Assembly: GCF_030766935.1 (NCBI RefSeq)
Contig: NZ_JASERL010000007.1
Coordinates: 310,001 to 374,000 of the forward strand
From: Streptomyces sp. KL109B
GTDB lineage: Bacteria > Actinomycetota > Actinomycetes > Streptomycetales > Streptomycetaceae
Direction of reading: 5' to 3'
Length of the DNA: 64,000 bases
The notes beneath the pieces were generated by a model. The model was not told the origin of the DNA and did no database searches. It worked only from the letters and a program-made list of their open reading frames with translations. This document shows, one piece after another, positions 51,301 through 59,279 of this stretch; the first letter of the stretch is position 1, and every line of letters starts with the position of its first letter. Made by a program: the position numbers and the translations under genes.

Positions 51301-51476
51301 TCGCCGCCGAGCAGCAGCGCCTGCGGCTCGGCGGCCCCGGCCCTCGCAAGGGCCTTGTGCAGTACGCCCAGTTCATCGGCGCGGCCGACGAACACCGGGC
51401 TGACGGACCTGGTCTCCACATCGCCGAGCATCGCACACGGCTCTGACAACGAGGCGGGGGTCACGGCGCCGCTCAT
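48348..51476 (-). CDS. Second LAL-type LuxR family regulator
   Basis: A 1042-residue protein: FVGRADELGVLHKAL then Walker A LGGEAGVGKTRLVEEFG, Walker B VVVVLEDLHWADAS, a long TPR-like middle, and a C-terminal LuxR helix-turn-helix (LTSRERDVLALVAAGRSNRQ, IAEELFISPKTASVHVSNIL). ATG 51476 overlaps the stop codon of the 63-residue gene by four bases (ATGA), so the two are coupled. The recognition helix IAEELFISPKTASVHVSNI is nearly identical to that of the other LAL protein here, so they may bind similar sites. Confidence 0.88.
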   Translation of the reverse strand: MSGAVTPASLSEPCAMLGDVETRSVSPVFVGRADELGVLHKALARAGAAEPQALLLGGEAGVGKTRLVEEFGAAARARGAVVVTGGCVEIGADGLPFAPFSAALRALRRKLPDEVAEATAGREDELARLLPELGAPEGRAFPEGRGFDGRGDDSATARLFDLTTRLLERVAAERTVVVVLEDLHWADASTRHLLTYLFRTLRRGRLTVIASYRADDVHRRHPLRPLLAELDRLRTVTRIDLGRLSRDEVARQVAGIMAAEPEPAVVDDIFQRSDGNAFFVEELAVAAAEGCATALSDSLRDVLLVRVESLPESTQRVARICAEGGSTVEYPLLAAVAGLGEDELIEALRAAVGANILLASPDGDGYRFRHSLVREAVSDDLLPGERSRLNRRYAQALEADPALVPADARVTRLASYWYHAHDPAKALPAVLDASVEARRRHAYSEQLRLLERAMELWDAAPEDIRAALTLADYPGTYPAGGSDPATTPLGYVDLLAEAAAAGRLCGERERALKIGKRAIRLLDEAAERGAADPLRAAWFWIQRSRIVPHIGRGDGWDEIATAQELVRGLPPSAVHAEVLTHVANWWMLHSPGAETLAAAERAVEYARMVGAEEIELAARLIRGGLLVDAGAVDEGFGELYAARARATELGLVARINTANVNLPSFLESVGRSAEAVRVCEEGIALGRRYGLTDNLVWIRSNMAESLVSLGRWDEAVEAAGWVRSPGLSPKPRSGGCAVLAMIALGRGALQEAAAHIAEADTLYGAHDPQPQYTLPRAHLALALAAAQGRVLDARAELDRLVAAGLPPSTHRYVWPLLHTAAEAEADARGLPAADAGRAEALTRIRDAAKQQATAVPVWQAYEQWVRAELRRAEDRDTPDDWSAAVTAFEPLDRPYDLARVRLRLAESLAARGEEDDRDRATELLRLSGAVAEHVGARPLAESVALLARRARLSLHHDTETDERVPADPAEEFGLTSRERDVLALVAAGRSNRQIAEELFISPKTASVHVSNILGKLGVAGRGEAAALAHRLHLLPAGRAPVR

Positions 51477-51664
51477 GCGGTGCGCGGGGCGCGCTGCCCA
51501 CGCGTGCCCCCGGAACTCACCCGCCCCTCGGCGTCCCGGTCGTGTTGCCTGCGCTCCGCGCGGCGGGCCTTGGCCTGCGTACGGGCGGAGCGTGCGAGGC
51601 GGAAGCGCTCGGCCTCCTTGATGAGTTCGGCGGAGCGGATCTGGTGCAGTTCGTACTCGAACAT
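51473..51664 (-). CDS. 63-residue protein translationally coupled to the LAL regulator
   Basis: ATG 51664 has AGGAGG six bases upstream. The protein is highly charged and probably helical: MFEYELHQIRSAELIKEAER, then a basic Arg/Ala-rich part (FRLARSARTQAKARRAERRQ) and a flexible tail. It overlaps the regulator start by four bases. No function is known to me; the coupling suggests a partner or modulator of the regulator. Confidence 0.65.
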   Translation of the reverse strand: MFEYELHQIRSAELIKEAERFRLARSARTQAKARRAERRQHDRDAEGRVSSGGTRGQRAPRTA

Positions 51665-51745
51665 CTCGTCCTCCTGGTGACGTTGTCGATGCCTCGACTC
51701 TCGTCTCCCAGGGGGGTGCGGCACATCGGGAGAGTGCCGCATGTT

Positions 51746-51777
51746 CGTGGGCCGCGCCTCCTTAGGCGCGGCCCACG
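51746..51777. terminator. Perfect hairpin terminator between the membrane-protein gene and the 63-residue gene
   Basis: A 14-bp perfect stem, CGTGGGCCGCGCCT (51746-51759) / AGGCGCGGCCCACG (51764-51777), with loop CCTT. It lies downstream of the minus-strand gene ending at 51815. Confidence 0.75.
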
Positions 51778-51814
51778 TGGTGCCTTAGGCGGCCGGGCCG
51801 CCGGGTAAGTGGCC

Positions 51815-52456
51815 TCAGCCGGTGCTGGGCATGCCCAGGATGAGGTCGGTGTACTTGGCGACGGCGAGCAGCAGCCCGATGACGCCGACGACGAGACCCG
51901 CCCAGGCCGTCGACTTGATCCACAGCGGCTGCGGCTTGCCGGGCGCGCCGAACGCGGGCCGGGCCAGGACGGCCGCGCCGATCACCAGGGCGATGAGCGA
52001 GAAGACCCCGCCGACCAGGGCGGCGGAGTGCCAGGCGTCGCCGTACATCGCGTCGACCTGCTTGGCGATGCTCGCGTTCTGCGCCGTGGTGAGCTGGCCC
52101 TTGAGCTGCGCGCGGGCCGAGGCGATGGTGCCGAGCCAGCCGCCGCTGAGCCCGACGATGCCGAGGGCCACGGAGACGATGGCGCCCGCGCCCTGCCCGA
52201 CACCGGACGGCTTGTCGTCCTCGGCCTTGGCGAGGGCCGCGAGCTCCGCCTCGGCGGCGGCTTCGGCGGCGGCCTCGTCCGCGTCACTCGCGTCGCTCGC
52301 GTCGTCGACCTCGGCGCCCTTGGCGTCCTTGGCCTTCGCCTCCGTGGTGGTCTCCTCGGTGGCCTCGGTGGCCTCCGTGGTCGCCTCGGGGGACGTGGCC
52401 TCCGTGCCCTCCTCCCGCTTCTCGGCGTCGCGCTGCGCTTCAGTCTTCGTAGTCAT
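51815..52456 (-). CDS. Membrane protein with acidic Thr/Glu/Ala-rich N-terminus
   Basis: A 213-residue protein. Residues 1-85 are low-complexity (TEATSPEATTEATEATEETT and similar), likely a disordered cytosolic tail. Residues about 88-210 have three hydrophobic segments (VSVALGIVGLSGGWLGTI, LVGGVFSLIALVIGAAVLA, STAWAGLVVGVIGLLLAVAK). I do not recognise the family. ATG 52456 is listed; GTG 52465 is three codons earlier. It has its own strong terminator. Confidence 0.7.
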   Translation of the reverse strand: MTTKTEAQRDAEKREEGTEATSPEATTEATEATEETTTEAKAKDAKGAEVDDASDASDADEAAAEAAAEAELAALAKAEDDKPSGVGQGAGAIVSVALGIVGLSGGWLGTIASARAQLKGQLTTAQNASIAKQVDAMYGDAWHSAALVGGVFSLIALVIGAAVLARPAFGAPGKPQPLWIKSTAWAGLVVGVIGLLLAVAKYTDLILGMPSTG

Positions 52457-52491
52457 GCTGGGCACCGTAGGGGTGGAGTCTGAGAGGTGTC

Positions 52492-53061
52492 TTAACGTTC
52501 CCTGTGCTCGTCGCGTGCGCTACGCCACTCGGGCGCGAGCACGGACCAGATCTCCTCGTCGTGGCGTACGCCGTTGTACAGGAACGCCTCGCGGAGCACG
52601 CCGTCACGGCGCATTCCGAGCCTGCGGGCGACGCTGGTGCTGGGCTTGTTGCCGGCGGCGGCGATCCACTCGACACGGTGAATACCGCGCTCGTCGACGG
52701 CCCAGTCGATGAGGACGCGGGCCGCGCGTGTGACGAGTCCGCGGCCGGTGGCGGAGGGTTCGAGCCAGCAGCCGACCTCGCAGTTGCCCGCGGCGGCGTC
52801 GAAGACCCGGAAGAGGACGCCGCCGACGAGCTTTCCGTCCAGCCAGATTCCGTGCAGGCCGCCGCTGTCGGTGGCGCGCTTGTCGGCGTACCGCTGGATC
52901 AGCGCGCGGGCGCCTTCGGGGTCGCGGGCGTCCTGGCCGAACGGGATGAACTGCCCGATGAACTCCCGGCCCCGGTCCAGGTGGGCGAGGAACTCCTCGG
53001 CGTGCCAGGTCTCCAGGGGGCGCAGCTCGGCGTCTTCCTCACCCAGCGGGATCGCGTACAT
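52492..53061 (-). CDS. GNAT family N-acetyltransferase, RimJ/RimL type
   Basis: A 189-residue protein with the RimL-like pattern: ELRPLETWHAEEFLAHLDRG, GIWLDGKLVGGVLFR, EVGCWLEPSATGRGLVTRAA containing the acetyl-CoA loop TGRGLV, and HRVEWIAAAGNKPSTSVARR. Members acetylate N-termini of ribosomal or other proteins or small amines. GAAGGAG six bases before ATG 53061 lies inside the end of the MMPL gene; the two overlap by 23 bases, so they are probably co-expressed. Confidence 0.87.
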   Translation of the reverse strand: MYAIPLGEEDAELRPLETWHAEEFLAHLDRGREFIGQFIPFGQDARDPEGARALIQRYADKRATDSGGLHGIWLDGKLVGGVLFRVFDAAAGNCEVGCWLEPSATGRGLVTRAARVLIDWAVDERGIHRVEWIAAAGNKPSTSVARRLGMRRDGVLREAFLYNGVRHDEEIWSVLAPEWRSARDEHRER

Positions 53062-55300
53062 CGGTCTCCTTCGGCACTACTGCGGCATCGGCGGCATCGG
53101 CGGCATCGGCGGCATCGGCACGCTGCCCCGGAATCCTCGCACCAGCGGCGGCGGCCCGGCACTCCGGTGGCTCGATGCTGAGGCGCGGCAGCCGCCGCTC
53201 CAGCCACGTGGGCAGCCACCAGTTGGCGCCGCCGAGCATGTGCATCAGGGCGGGGACCAGCAACGTACGCAGGATGAACGCGTCGACGGCGACGGCCACG
53301 GCGAGCGCGATGCCGAACATGGCGATCACCCGGTCCCCGCTGAGCACGAACGCCAGGAACACCGAAATCATGATCACGGCGGCCGAGTTGATGACGCGGC
53401 TGGTCTCGGCGAGCCCGACCCGGACGGCCCGCCGGTTGTCGCCGGTCTCCAGCCACTCCTCGTACATCCGGCTCACGAGGAACACCTGGTAGTCCATGGA
53501 GAGCCCGAAGAGGACCGACACCATGATCACGGGGAGGAAGGGCTCGATGGGCCCGGACGCCCCGAGGCCGAGCAGCTCGCTCCCCCAGCCCCACTGGAAG
53601 ATCGCGACGACGACTCCGAAGGCGGCGGCCACGGCGGCGACGTTCATCGCGGCGGCCTTGAGCGGTATCCCGATGGACCGGAAGGCGAGCAGCAGCAGTA
53701 CGCAGCCGAGTCCGACCACGACGCCGACGAAGAGCGGCAGCTTCCCGACGATGACCTCGGCGAAGTCGTCGTAGCTGGCGGTGACGCCGCCGACCTGCGC
53801 GTCCAGGCCCGTGTCCGGGACGACGTCGGTACGCAGCCGGTCCACCAGCTCACTGGTCTGCTCGGACTGCGGCGACGACTTCGGTACGACGGTGAGGTAG
53901 GCGGCGCTGTCGTCGGCGTTATACGTAACACGTGAGACGGAGGCGACCCCGTCGGTGTCCCGCAGCGCGCCGGTCAGCTCGCCGAGCGCGGCCTTGTCGT
54001 GCGCGCCGTCGACCTCGGTGACGAGGGTGAGCGGCCCGTTCACGCCGGGCCCGAAGCCGTCGGCAAGAAGGTCGTACGCCTGCCGGGTGGTGCTGCTCGC
54101 CGGGTTGTTGCCCTGGTCGGACGTGCCCAGGTGGAGGAAGAAGGTGGGCAGCGAGAGCACCGCGATCACGCCGATCGCGAGCGCGCCGAGCAGCTTCGGC
54201 CGGCGCTCCACGAAGGCGGCCCAGCGGGCGGCGAGCCCGGTCGGCAGCTCGGGTTCGGGACCGTGCTCGGCGAGCCGCCGCCGCTCACGCCGCGACAGGG
54301 CGCGCGTCCCGATGTACGAGAGCAGCCCGGGCAGCAGCGTCACGGACGCGGCGACGGTGAGCAGCACGGTCACGGACGCGGCGATCGCGACGCCGTTGAG
54401 GAAGCTCAGCCCCAGCATCAGCATGCCGAGCAGCGCGATGCACACGGTGGCACCCGCGAACACGACGGCCCGCCCGGTGGTCGCCACGGCCCGCTCGGCG
54501 GCCTCCGCCACCGGAAGCCCCCGCTTCAGCCCCTTGCGGTGTCTGGTCACGATGAACAGCGCGTAGTCGATCCCGACGCCGAGCCCGACGAGCATGCCGA
54601 GCATCGGCGCGAAGTCCGCGACCGTCATGGCGTGCCCGAGCAGCACGATCCCCGCGTACGCGGTGCCGACGCTGACCAGCGCGGTGGCGATGGGCAGCGC
54701 GGCGGCGGCGAGCGAGCCGAAGGCGAGGAAGAGCACGACGGCCGCGACGACGACGCCGATGACCTCCGACAAGTGCGCGGACGTCGACTCGGTGAGCGCG
54801 ACGGCGCTGCCGCCCAGCTCCACCTGAAGCCCGTCGGGCCCGTGCGTCTCGGCGTCCTTGGCGGTGTCGACGAGGGCCTGCGCCTGGGAGACCGGGATGT
54901 CGTCGGCCTGCTCGTCGAAGGTGACCGTCGCGTACGCGGTGTGCCCGTCGGCGCTGATCCGGCCCGCTCCCCCGCCCTCGTACGGCGACGCGACGGACGC
55001 GACGCCGGGCAGCTCGGCGATGTCACCGAGCGTGTTGCTCATCGTCTTCTCGACGTCCGCGGCGCGCACGGTGGAGCCCTCGATGTGCCAGACGACGGTG
55101 TCGCTGTCGCCGCCGAGCCCGGCGAAGTTCTCGTTCAGGAGCTGCGTGGCGCGGCCGGACTCCGTACCGGGCGCCTCGTAGTCGTTCGAATACGCGGAGC
55201 CGACCGCGGCCGCTGCCGCGCTCGTACCACCGAGGGCGAACAACCACAGCAGGACGACCACGAGCCGGTGCCTGACACACCAGCGGGCAAGTGCGGCCAC
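53039..55300 (-). CDS. MMPL/RND family transporter
   Basis: A 753-residue membrane protein with the duplicated MMPL layout: one helix, a large external loop (about 30-160), five helices, a middle cytosolic loop, then the same again. LVGLGVGIDYALFIVTRHRK and VSVLFGLSMDYQVFLVSRMY are the paired family motifs with conserved Gly-Asp-Tyr. Such proteins export lipids, siderophores or metabolites. GTG 55300 with AGGGAG upstream was chosen. The C-terminus carries DAADAADAADAA written by a 9-bp array. Confidence 0.9.
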   Translation of the reverse strand: MAALARWCVRHRLVVVLLWLFALGGTSAAAAAVGSAYSNDYEAPGTESGRATQLLNENFAGLGGDSDTVVWHIEGSTVRAADVEKTMSNTLGDIAELPGVASVASPYEGGGAGRISADGHTAYATVTFDEQADDIPVSQAQALVDTAKDAETHGPDGLQVELGGSAVALTESTSAHLSEVIGVVVAAVVLFLAFGSLAAAALPIATALVSVGTAYAGIVLLGHAMTVADFAPMLGMLVGLGVGIDYALFIVTRHRKGLKRGLPVAEAAERAVATTGRAVVFAGATVCIALLGMLMLGLSFLNGVAIAASVTVLLTVAASVTLLPGLLSYIGTRALSRRERRRLAEHGPEPELPTGLAARWAAFVERRPKLLGALAIGVIAVLSLPTFFLHLGTSDQGNNPASSTTRQAYDLLADGFGPGVNGPLTLVTEVDGAHDKAALGELTGALRDTDGVASVSRVTYNADDSAAYLTVVPKSSPQSEQTSELVDRLRTDVVPDTGLDAQVGGVTASYDDFAEVIVGKLPLFVGVVVGLGCVLLLLAFRSIGIPLKAAAMNVAAVAAAFGVVVAIFQWGWGSELLGLGASGPIEPFLPVIMVSVLFGLSMDYQVFLVSRMYEEWLETGDNRRAVRVGLAETSRVINSAAVIMISVFLAFVLSGDRVIAMFGIALAVAVAVDAFILRTLLVPALMHMLGGANWWLPTWLERRLPRLSIEPPECRAAAAGARIPGQRADAADAADAADAAVVPKETDVRDPAG
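53082..53117. repeat. Nonanucleotide tandem array near the 3' end of the MMPL gene
   Basis: Four perfect units of GCGGCATCG, encoding Asp-Ala-Ala repeats on the minus strand near the C-terminus. Confidence 0.9.
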
Positions 55301-55480
55301 GGAGGGGCTCCCTGAGTCATTGGTTGATCTTTGACTGGGAACATCCGCGTTAATGCGTGAACCGCCTGCAAAGAACACATGAGCAATGGCGAGCCACTCT
55401 TACAGGCACAAGTGATCCTTTGTCGCTTTCGTGTCCTTACTCACAAGACCCCACAAGGGGAACCATTGGGCACAGTGCGC

Positions 55481-56254
55481 CTATTTGCCCACTCCGGCCG
55501 ACAGGCCGCGCACGAAGTGCCGTTGCCCTATGAGGAACACCACGATCATCGGCAACGCCGCGATCGTCAGCCCCGCGAACAGCATGGGCCAGTCCGAGTT
55601 GAGCCGCCCCGCCATGTCGGCGAGCCCCACCGGCAGCGTCTTGAGCCGGTCGTCGGTGATGAAGACCAGGGCGAAGGCGTACTCGTTCCAGGAGAACAGG
55701 GACTGGAGCACGGCCGCCGACACGAGGATCGGCCTGGCCATCGGGACCACCACGCGCCAGAACGTCTGCCAGCGGCTCGCCCCGTCGATGAAGGCCGCCT
55801 CCTCCACCTCCACGGGTTGGCCGAGCAGATAGGCCCGGATCAGGAAGGTGGTGAACGGGATCTTGAACGCCGTGTAGAGGACGATCAGCGCCCAGTACGT
55901 GTCGTAGAGCCATGTACCCAGTACCTGGCTGGAGTTGGAGGGGCCGCCGCCGGTCATCACCATCACCTCGTTGAAGACGAGGAAGGCCCCGGACACGGTG
56001 AGGATGACCAGGAGCGTCGTCATCTCGCGGACCATCGGCACGGTCACGGTGAAGAACGTGCGGACGCGCCCCGCGCCGTCGACGGTCGCCGCTTCGTACA
56101 GCTCGCGCGGAATGCGCTGCATGGCGACGGTCAGGAGCATGGTGGTGTAGCCGAAGGACTGCCACTGGCTCATGTTGATGACGCCCCAGATGGACGTGGC
56201 CGCGTCGCCGAGCCAGTCGAACGTATCGAGGGCAGCGCCTCGCGCCCCCGGCAC
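55481..56254 (-). pseudogene. Deletion-fused remnant of two sugar ABC transporter permeases
   Basis: The 257-codon frame joins the C-terminal part of a MalF/UgpA-type permease (residues about 11-119) to that of a MalG/UgpE-type permease (about 120-257). Both EAA loops remain: PRELYEAATVDGAGRVRTFF and EVEEAAFIDGASRWQTFW. Normally each subunit is about 280-300 residues with six helices. Neither N-terminal half is left, and the start is lost against a LacI fragment at about 56225-56232. The junction lies near 55897, between WLYDT and YWALIV. No binding-protein or ATPase gene is adjacent. It is probably non-functional, though the frame is still open. Confidence 0.8.
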
Positions 56255-56311
56255 ATCACGCTGGACACGGAGTTCGTGGCGCGCGACTCGGTGGCACCGC
56301 CCCGGCGGTGA
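56232..56311 (+). pseudogene. 3' fragment of a LacI-family regulator gene
   Basis: On the plus strand the last codons read RHITLDTEFVARDSVAPPRR then TGA (56309-56311), which matches the usual LacI C-terminal ending (…LxTxLVVRxSTAPP). No more of a LacI protein precedes it; the adjoining bases belong to the permease remnant on the other strand. Confidence 0.65.
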
Positions 56312-56350
56312 GGCGGGGTCTCGGGACCTCGGAGCTTCGGGCCCCGGAGG

Positions 56351-57583
56351 TCACATCACGGCAAGCCCGGCCCACAGCGCCACCGTCGCCGCCACCACCG
56401 TCGCGGGGACGGTGAGCAGCCCGAGTCGCGTGAACTCGCCCAACTCCGGTTCCGTGCCGTGGTCGTGCACGATGCGGCGCCACAACAGGGTCGCCAGGGA
56501 GCCGACGTACGTGAGGTTGGGCCCGAGGTTGACGCCGATCAGGGCGGCGAGCACCGGGCCCGCGCCCATCGGGGAGACGACCGGGAGCAGGGCGAGGATC
56601 GCCGGGAGGTTGTTGATGACGTTGGACAGGAGTGCGGCGGCGCCGGCGATCGCGAGCAGCGTGGGCAGGGACGAACCGTCCGGCAGGAAGCGGGAGATGG
56701 CGTCGCCGAGCCCGTTGTCGACCACGGCCTTGACCACGATGCCGAGCGCGAGGACGAAGAGGCAGAAGGGGAGGTTGGCCGCCTTGAGGAGTTCGCCGGG
56801 GGTGCTGTGGCGGCGGGCGAGGGCCCGGGTGCCGAGCACGGCGGCGCCCGCGAAGGCGGCCCACAGCGGCTCGATGCCCGCGAACGACGTGACCACGAAT
56901 CCGGCGAGGGTGAGCGCGAGCACCGTGAGGGTGAACAGCGGGACGCCGGGCGGCTCTTCGGGGTCGGGATCGTGCGCGGGCGCGGCCAGGTCGTCCGCGA
57001 AGTAGCGGCGGAACACCGCGTACTCGATGCCGATCGCGACCAGCCACGGCAGCGCCATCAGCCCCGCGAAGTGCGTGAACGTGAGCCCGCTCGCCGTGAA
57101 GGCCAGCAGGTTCGTGAGGTTGGAGACCGGGAGCAGCAGGGACGCCGAGTTGGCGAGGTGGGCGCTCGCGTAGACGTGCGGGCGCGGGCGCGCGCCGATG
57201 CGGGCCGCGGTCGCGAAGACGACCGGGGTGAGCAGCACGACGGTGGCGTCCAGGCTGAGTACGGCGGTGATCCCGGCGGCCACCGCGAAGACGCCGCCGA
57301 GCATGCGTTTCGGGCTGCCGTGACAGGCGCGGGCGACCGCGTCCCCCGCCGCCTTGAACAACCCTTCGTCCGCGCAGAGCTGGGCGAGGAGGAGGATCCC
57401 GGCGAGGAAGCCGACGACCGGGAGGAGGTCCTGGGTCTCGGCCCAGGCGTGGGCGGGCGTGACCTCTCCTGTGGCCACGGCCACGGCTGCCGCAGGCACC
57501 GCGACCACGGCCTCCGGCCATTTACGGGGACGGAGGACCGCGAAGACGAGGGTGACGGCGAGAAGGGCGAGGGAGACGAGCAC
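56351..57583 (-). CDS. ArsB/NhaD-type membrane transporter
   Basis: A 410-residue protein with about eleven hydrophobic helices of the ion-transporter superfamily. It has LLPVVGFLAGILLLAQLCAD, LSLDATVVLLTPVVFATA (the conserved loop), NSASLLLPVSNLTNLLAF and the mirror-image LLSNVINNLPAILALLPVV with GVNLGPNLTYVGSLATLLWR. This is the pattern of arsenite permease ArsB and relatives, but many members move Na+, citrate or other anions. No arsR, arsC or arsA is nearby, so arsenic resistance is unproven. GTG 57583 is preceded by GGAAGGG. Confidence 0.83.
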   Translation of the reverse strand: MLVSLALLAVTLVFAVLRPRKWPEAVVAVPAAAVAVATGEVTPAHAWAETQDLLPVVGFLAGILLLAQLCADEGLFKAAGDAVARACHGSPKRMLGGVFAVAAGITAVLSLDATVVLLTPVVFATAARIGARPRPHVYASAHLANSASLLLPVSNLTNLLAFTASGLTFTHFAGLMALPWLVAIGIEYAVFRRYFADDLAAPAHDPDPEEPPGVPLFTLTVLALTLAGFVVTSFAGIEPLWAAFAGAAVLGTRALARRHSTPGELLKAANLPFCLFVLALGIVVKAVVDNGLGDAISRFLPDGSSLPTLLAIAGAAALLSNVINNLPAILALLPVVSPMGAGPVLAALIGVNLGPNLTYVGSLATLLWRRIVHDHGTEPELGEFTRLGLLTVPATVVAATVALWAGLAVM

Positions 57584-57629
57584 GTTCAGGCCCTTCCGGG
57601 CAAATCAGGCCTCCGCGGGGACCCGCATT

Positions 57630-57680
57630 TCAAGCCCCTGCGGCGTTTGAGCAGCGGGGTCCGGGGCGGAGCCCCGCGAC
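57630..57680 (-). repeat. Dispersed Streptomyces intergenic repeat, reverse copy
   Basis: CAAGCCCCTGCGGCGTTTGA then GCAGCGGGGTCCGGGGCGGA and GCCCCGCG, in the gap between the transporter gene and gatB. Confidence 0.75.
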
Positions 57681-57693
57681 GTGGACACAGGAA

Positions 57694-57729
57694 GGCGGCG
57701 GGGCACCGGCTGACCGATGCCCCGCCGCC
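57694..57729 (-). terminator. Terminator after gatB
   Basis: A 12-bp stem, GGCGGCGGGGCA (57694-57705) / TGCCCCGCCGCC (57718-57729), ten bases beyond the gatB stop codon at 57740. Confidence 0.8.
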
Positions 57730-57739
57730 CAAGAACGGC

Positions 57740-59260
57740 TCAGCCGTCGGAGACGCCCAGCTTCTCCAGGATCAGCTCCTTGACGCGCGCCGCGTCGGCC
57801 TGACCCCGGGTCGCCTTCATGACCGCACCCACGAGGGCCCCGGCCGCGGCCACCTTGCCGCCGCGGATCTTGTCCGCGATCGCCGCGTTCCCGGCGATCG
57901 CCTCGTCGACGGCCGCGGTGAGCGCGCCCTCGTCCGAGACGACCTTCAGGCCGCGCTTCTCGACGACCTCGTCCGGCGTGCCCTCGCCCTTCAGGACGCC
58001 GTCGATCACCTGGCGGGCCAGCTTGTCGTTGAGGTCACCGGAGGCGACCAGCTCGGACACGCGGGCCACCTGCTCCGGGGTGATCGGCAGGGCGCCGAGC
58101 TCGACGCCCTGGTCGTTCGCGGAGCGGGCCAGCTCGCCCATCCACCACTTGCGGGCGGACGCCGAGTCGGCGCCGGCCGCGATGGTGGCGACGATCGGGG
58201 CGACGGCGCCGGCGTTGCGGATCGACTGCATGTCGTGGGAGCTGATGCCCCACTCCTCGATCAGCCGGTTGCGCTGGGCCAGCGGCATCTCCGGGAGCTC
58301 GGCGCGCAGCGCCTCGACCCACTCGCGGGACGGGGCGACGGGCACCAGGTCGGGCTCCGGGAAGTACCGGTAGTCCTCGGCGTTGTCCTTGATGCGGCCG
58401 GAGGTGGTGGAGCCGTCCTCCTCGTGGAAGTGCCGGGTCTCCTGCACGATCGATCCGCCGGAGGACAGCACGGCCGCGTGGCGCTGGATCTCGTACCGCG
58501 CGGCACGCTCGACGGAACGCAGGGAGTTCACGTTCTTCGTCTCGGAGCGCGTGCCGAACTCCTTGGTCCCATTGGGACGCAGGGAGAGGTTCACGTCGCA
58601 GCGCATCTGGCCCTTGTCCATACGGGCCTCGGACACGTCGAGCGCCTTGATGACCTCGCGCAGCTCGGCGACGTACGCCTTCGCGACCTCGGGGGCCCGC
58701 TCGCCCGCGCCCTCGATGGGCTTGGTGACGATCTCGATGAGCGGGATGCCCGCGCGGTTGTAGTCGAGCAGCGAGTGCGAGGCGCCCTGGATGCGGCCCG
58801 TGGCGCCGCCGACGTGCGTCGACTTGCCGGTGTCCTCCTCCATGTGGGCGCGCTCGATCTCCACGCGGAAGACCTCCCCGTCCTCCAGCTGTACGTCGAG
58901 GTAGCCGTCGAAGGCGATCGGCTCGTCGTACTGGGAGGTCTGGAAGTTCTTCGGCATGTCCGGATAGAAGTAGTTCTTCCGGGCGAAGCGGCACCACTCG
59001 GCGATCGAGCAGTTCAGCGCGAGGCCGATCTTGATGGCGGACTCGACGCCGATCTCGTTGACGACCGGCAGCGCGCCGGGCAGGCCGAGGCAGGTCGGGC
59101 AGGTCTGGCTGTTGGCGTCCTGCTTCAGCTCGGTGGAGCAGCCGCAGAACATCTTCGTCTTCGTACCGAGCTCGACGTGGACCTCAAGGCCCATGACGGG
59201 GTCGTAGGACGCGAGCGCGTCCTCGTACCCCATCAGCTCGGACGTGGTCGTGGCAGTCAC
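57740..59260 (-). CDS. gatB: Asp-tRNA(Asn)/Glu-tRNA(Gln) amidotransferase subunit B
   Basis: The tRNA-binding kinase-like subunit of GatCAB, which makes Gln-tRNA and/or Asn-tRNA by amidation of misacylated tRNA. The 506-residue protein has VMGLEVHVELGTKTKMFCGC, the zinc-site Cys pair TCPTCLGLPGALPV, ARKNYFYPDMPKNFQTSQYD, the phosphate-transfer region HMEEDTGKSTH, and a C-terminal GatB/Yqey helical domain. It starts with GTG 59260. It is the last gene of gatC-gatA-orf79-gatB and has a strong terminator. Confidence 0.96.
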   Translation of the reverse strand: MTATTTSELMGYEDALASYDPVMGLEVHVELGTKTKMFCGCSTELKQDANSQTCPTCLGLPGALPVVNEIGVESAIKIGLALNCSIAEWCRFARKNYFYPDMPKNFQTSQYDEPIAFDGYLDVQLEDGEVFRVEIERAHMEEDTGKSTHVGGATGRIQGASHSLLDYNRAGIPLIEIVTKPIEGAGERAPEVAKAYVAELREVIKALDVSEARMDKGQMRCDVNLSLRPNGTKEFGTRSETKNVNSLRSVERAARYEIQRHAAVLSSGGSIVQETRHFHEEDGSTTSGRIKDNAEDYRYFPEPDLVPVAPSREWVEALRAELPEMPLAQRNRLIEEWGISSHDMQSIRNAGAVAPIVATIAAGADSASARKWWMGELARSANDQGVELGALPITPEQVARVSELVASGDLNDKLARQVIDGVLKGEGTPDEVVEKRGLKVVSDEGALTAAVDEAIAGNAAIADKIRGGKVAAAGALVGAVMKATRGQADAARVKELILEKLGVSDG

Positions 59261-59279
59261 GATTTCTGAAACTTCCCTC

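Noticed and set aside
56351..57583. Arsenic-resistance operon
   Set aside because: Only a membrane transporter of the broad ArsB/NhaD superfamily is present, without arsR, arsC or arsA.
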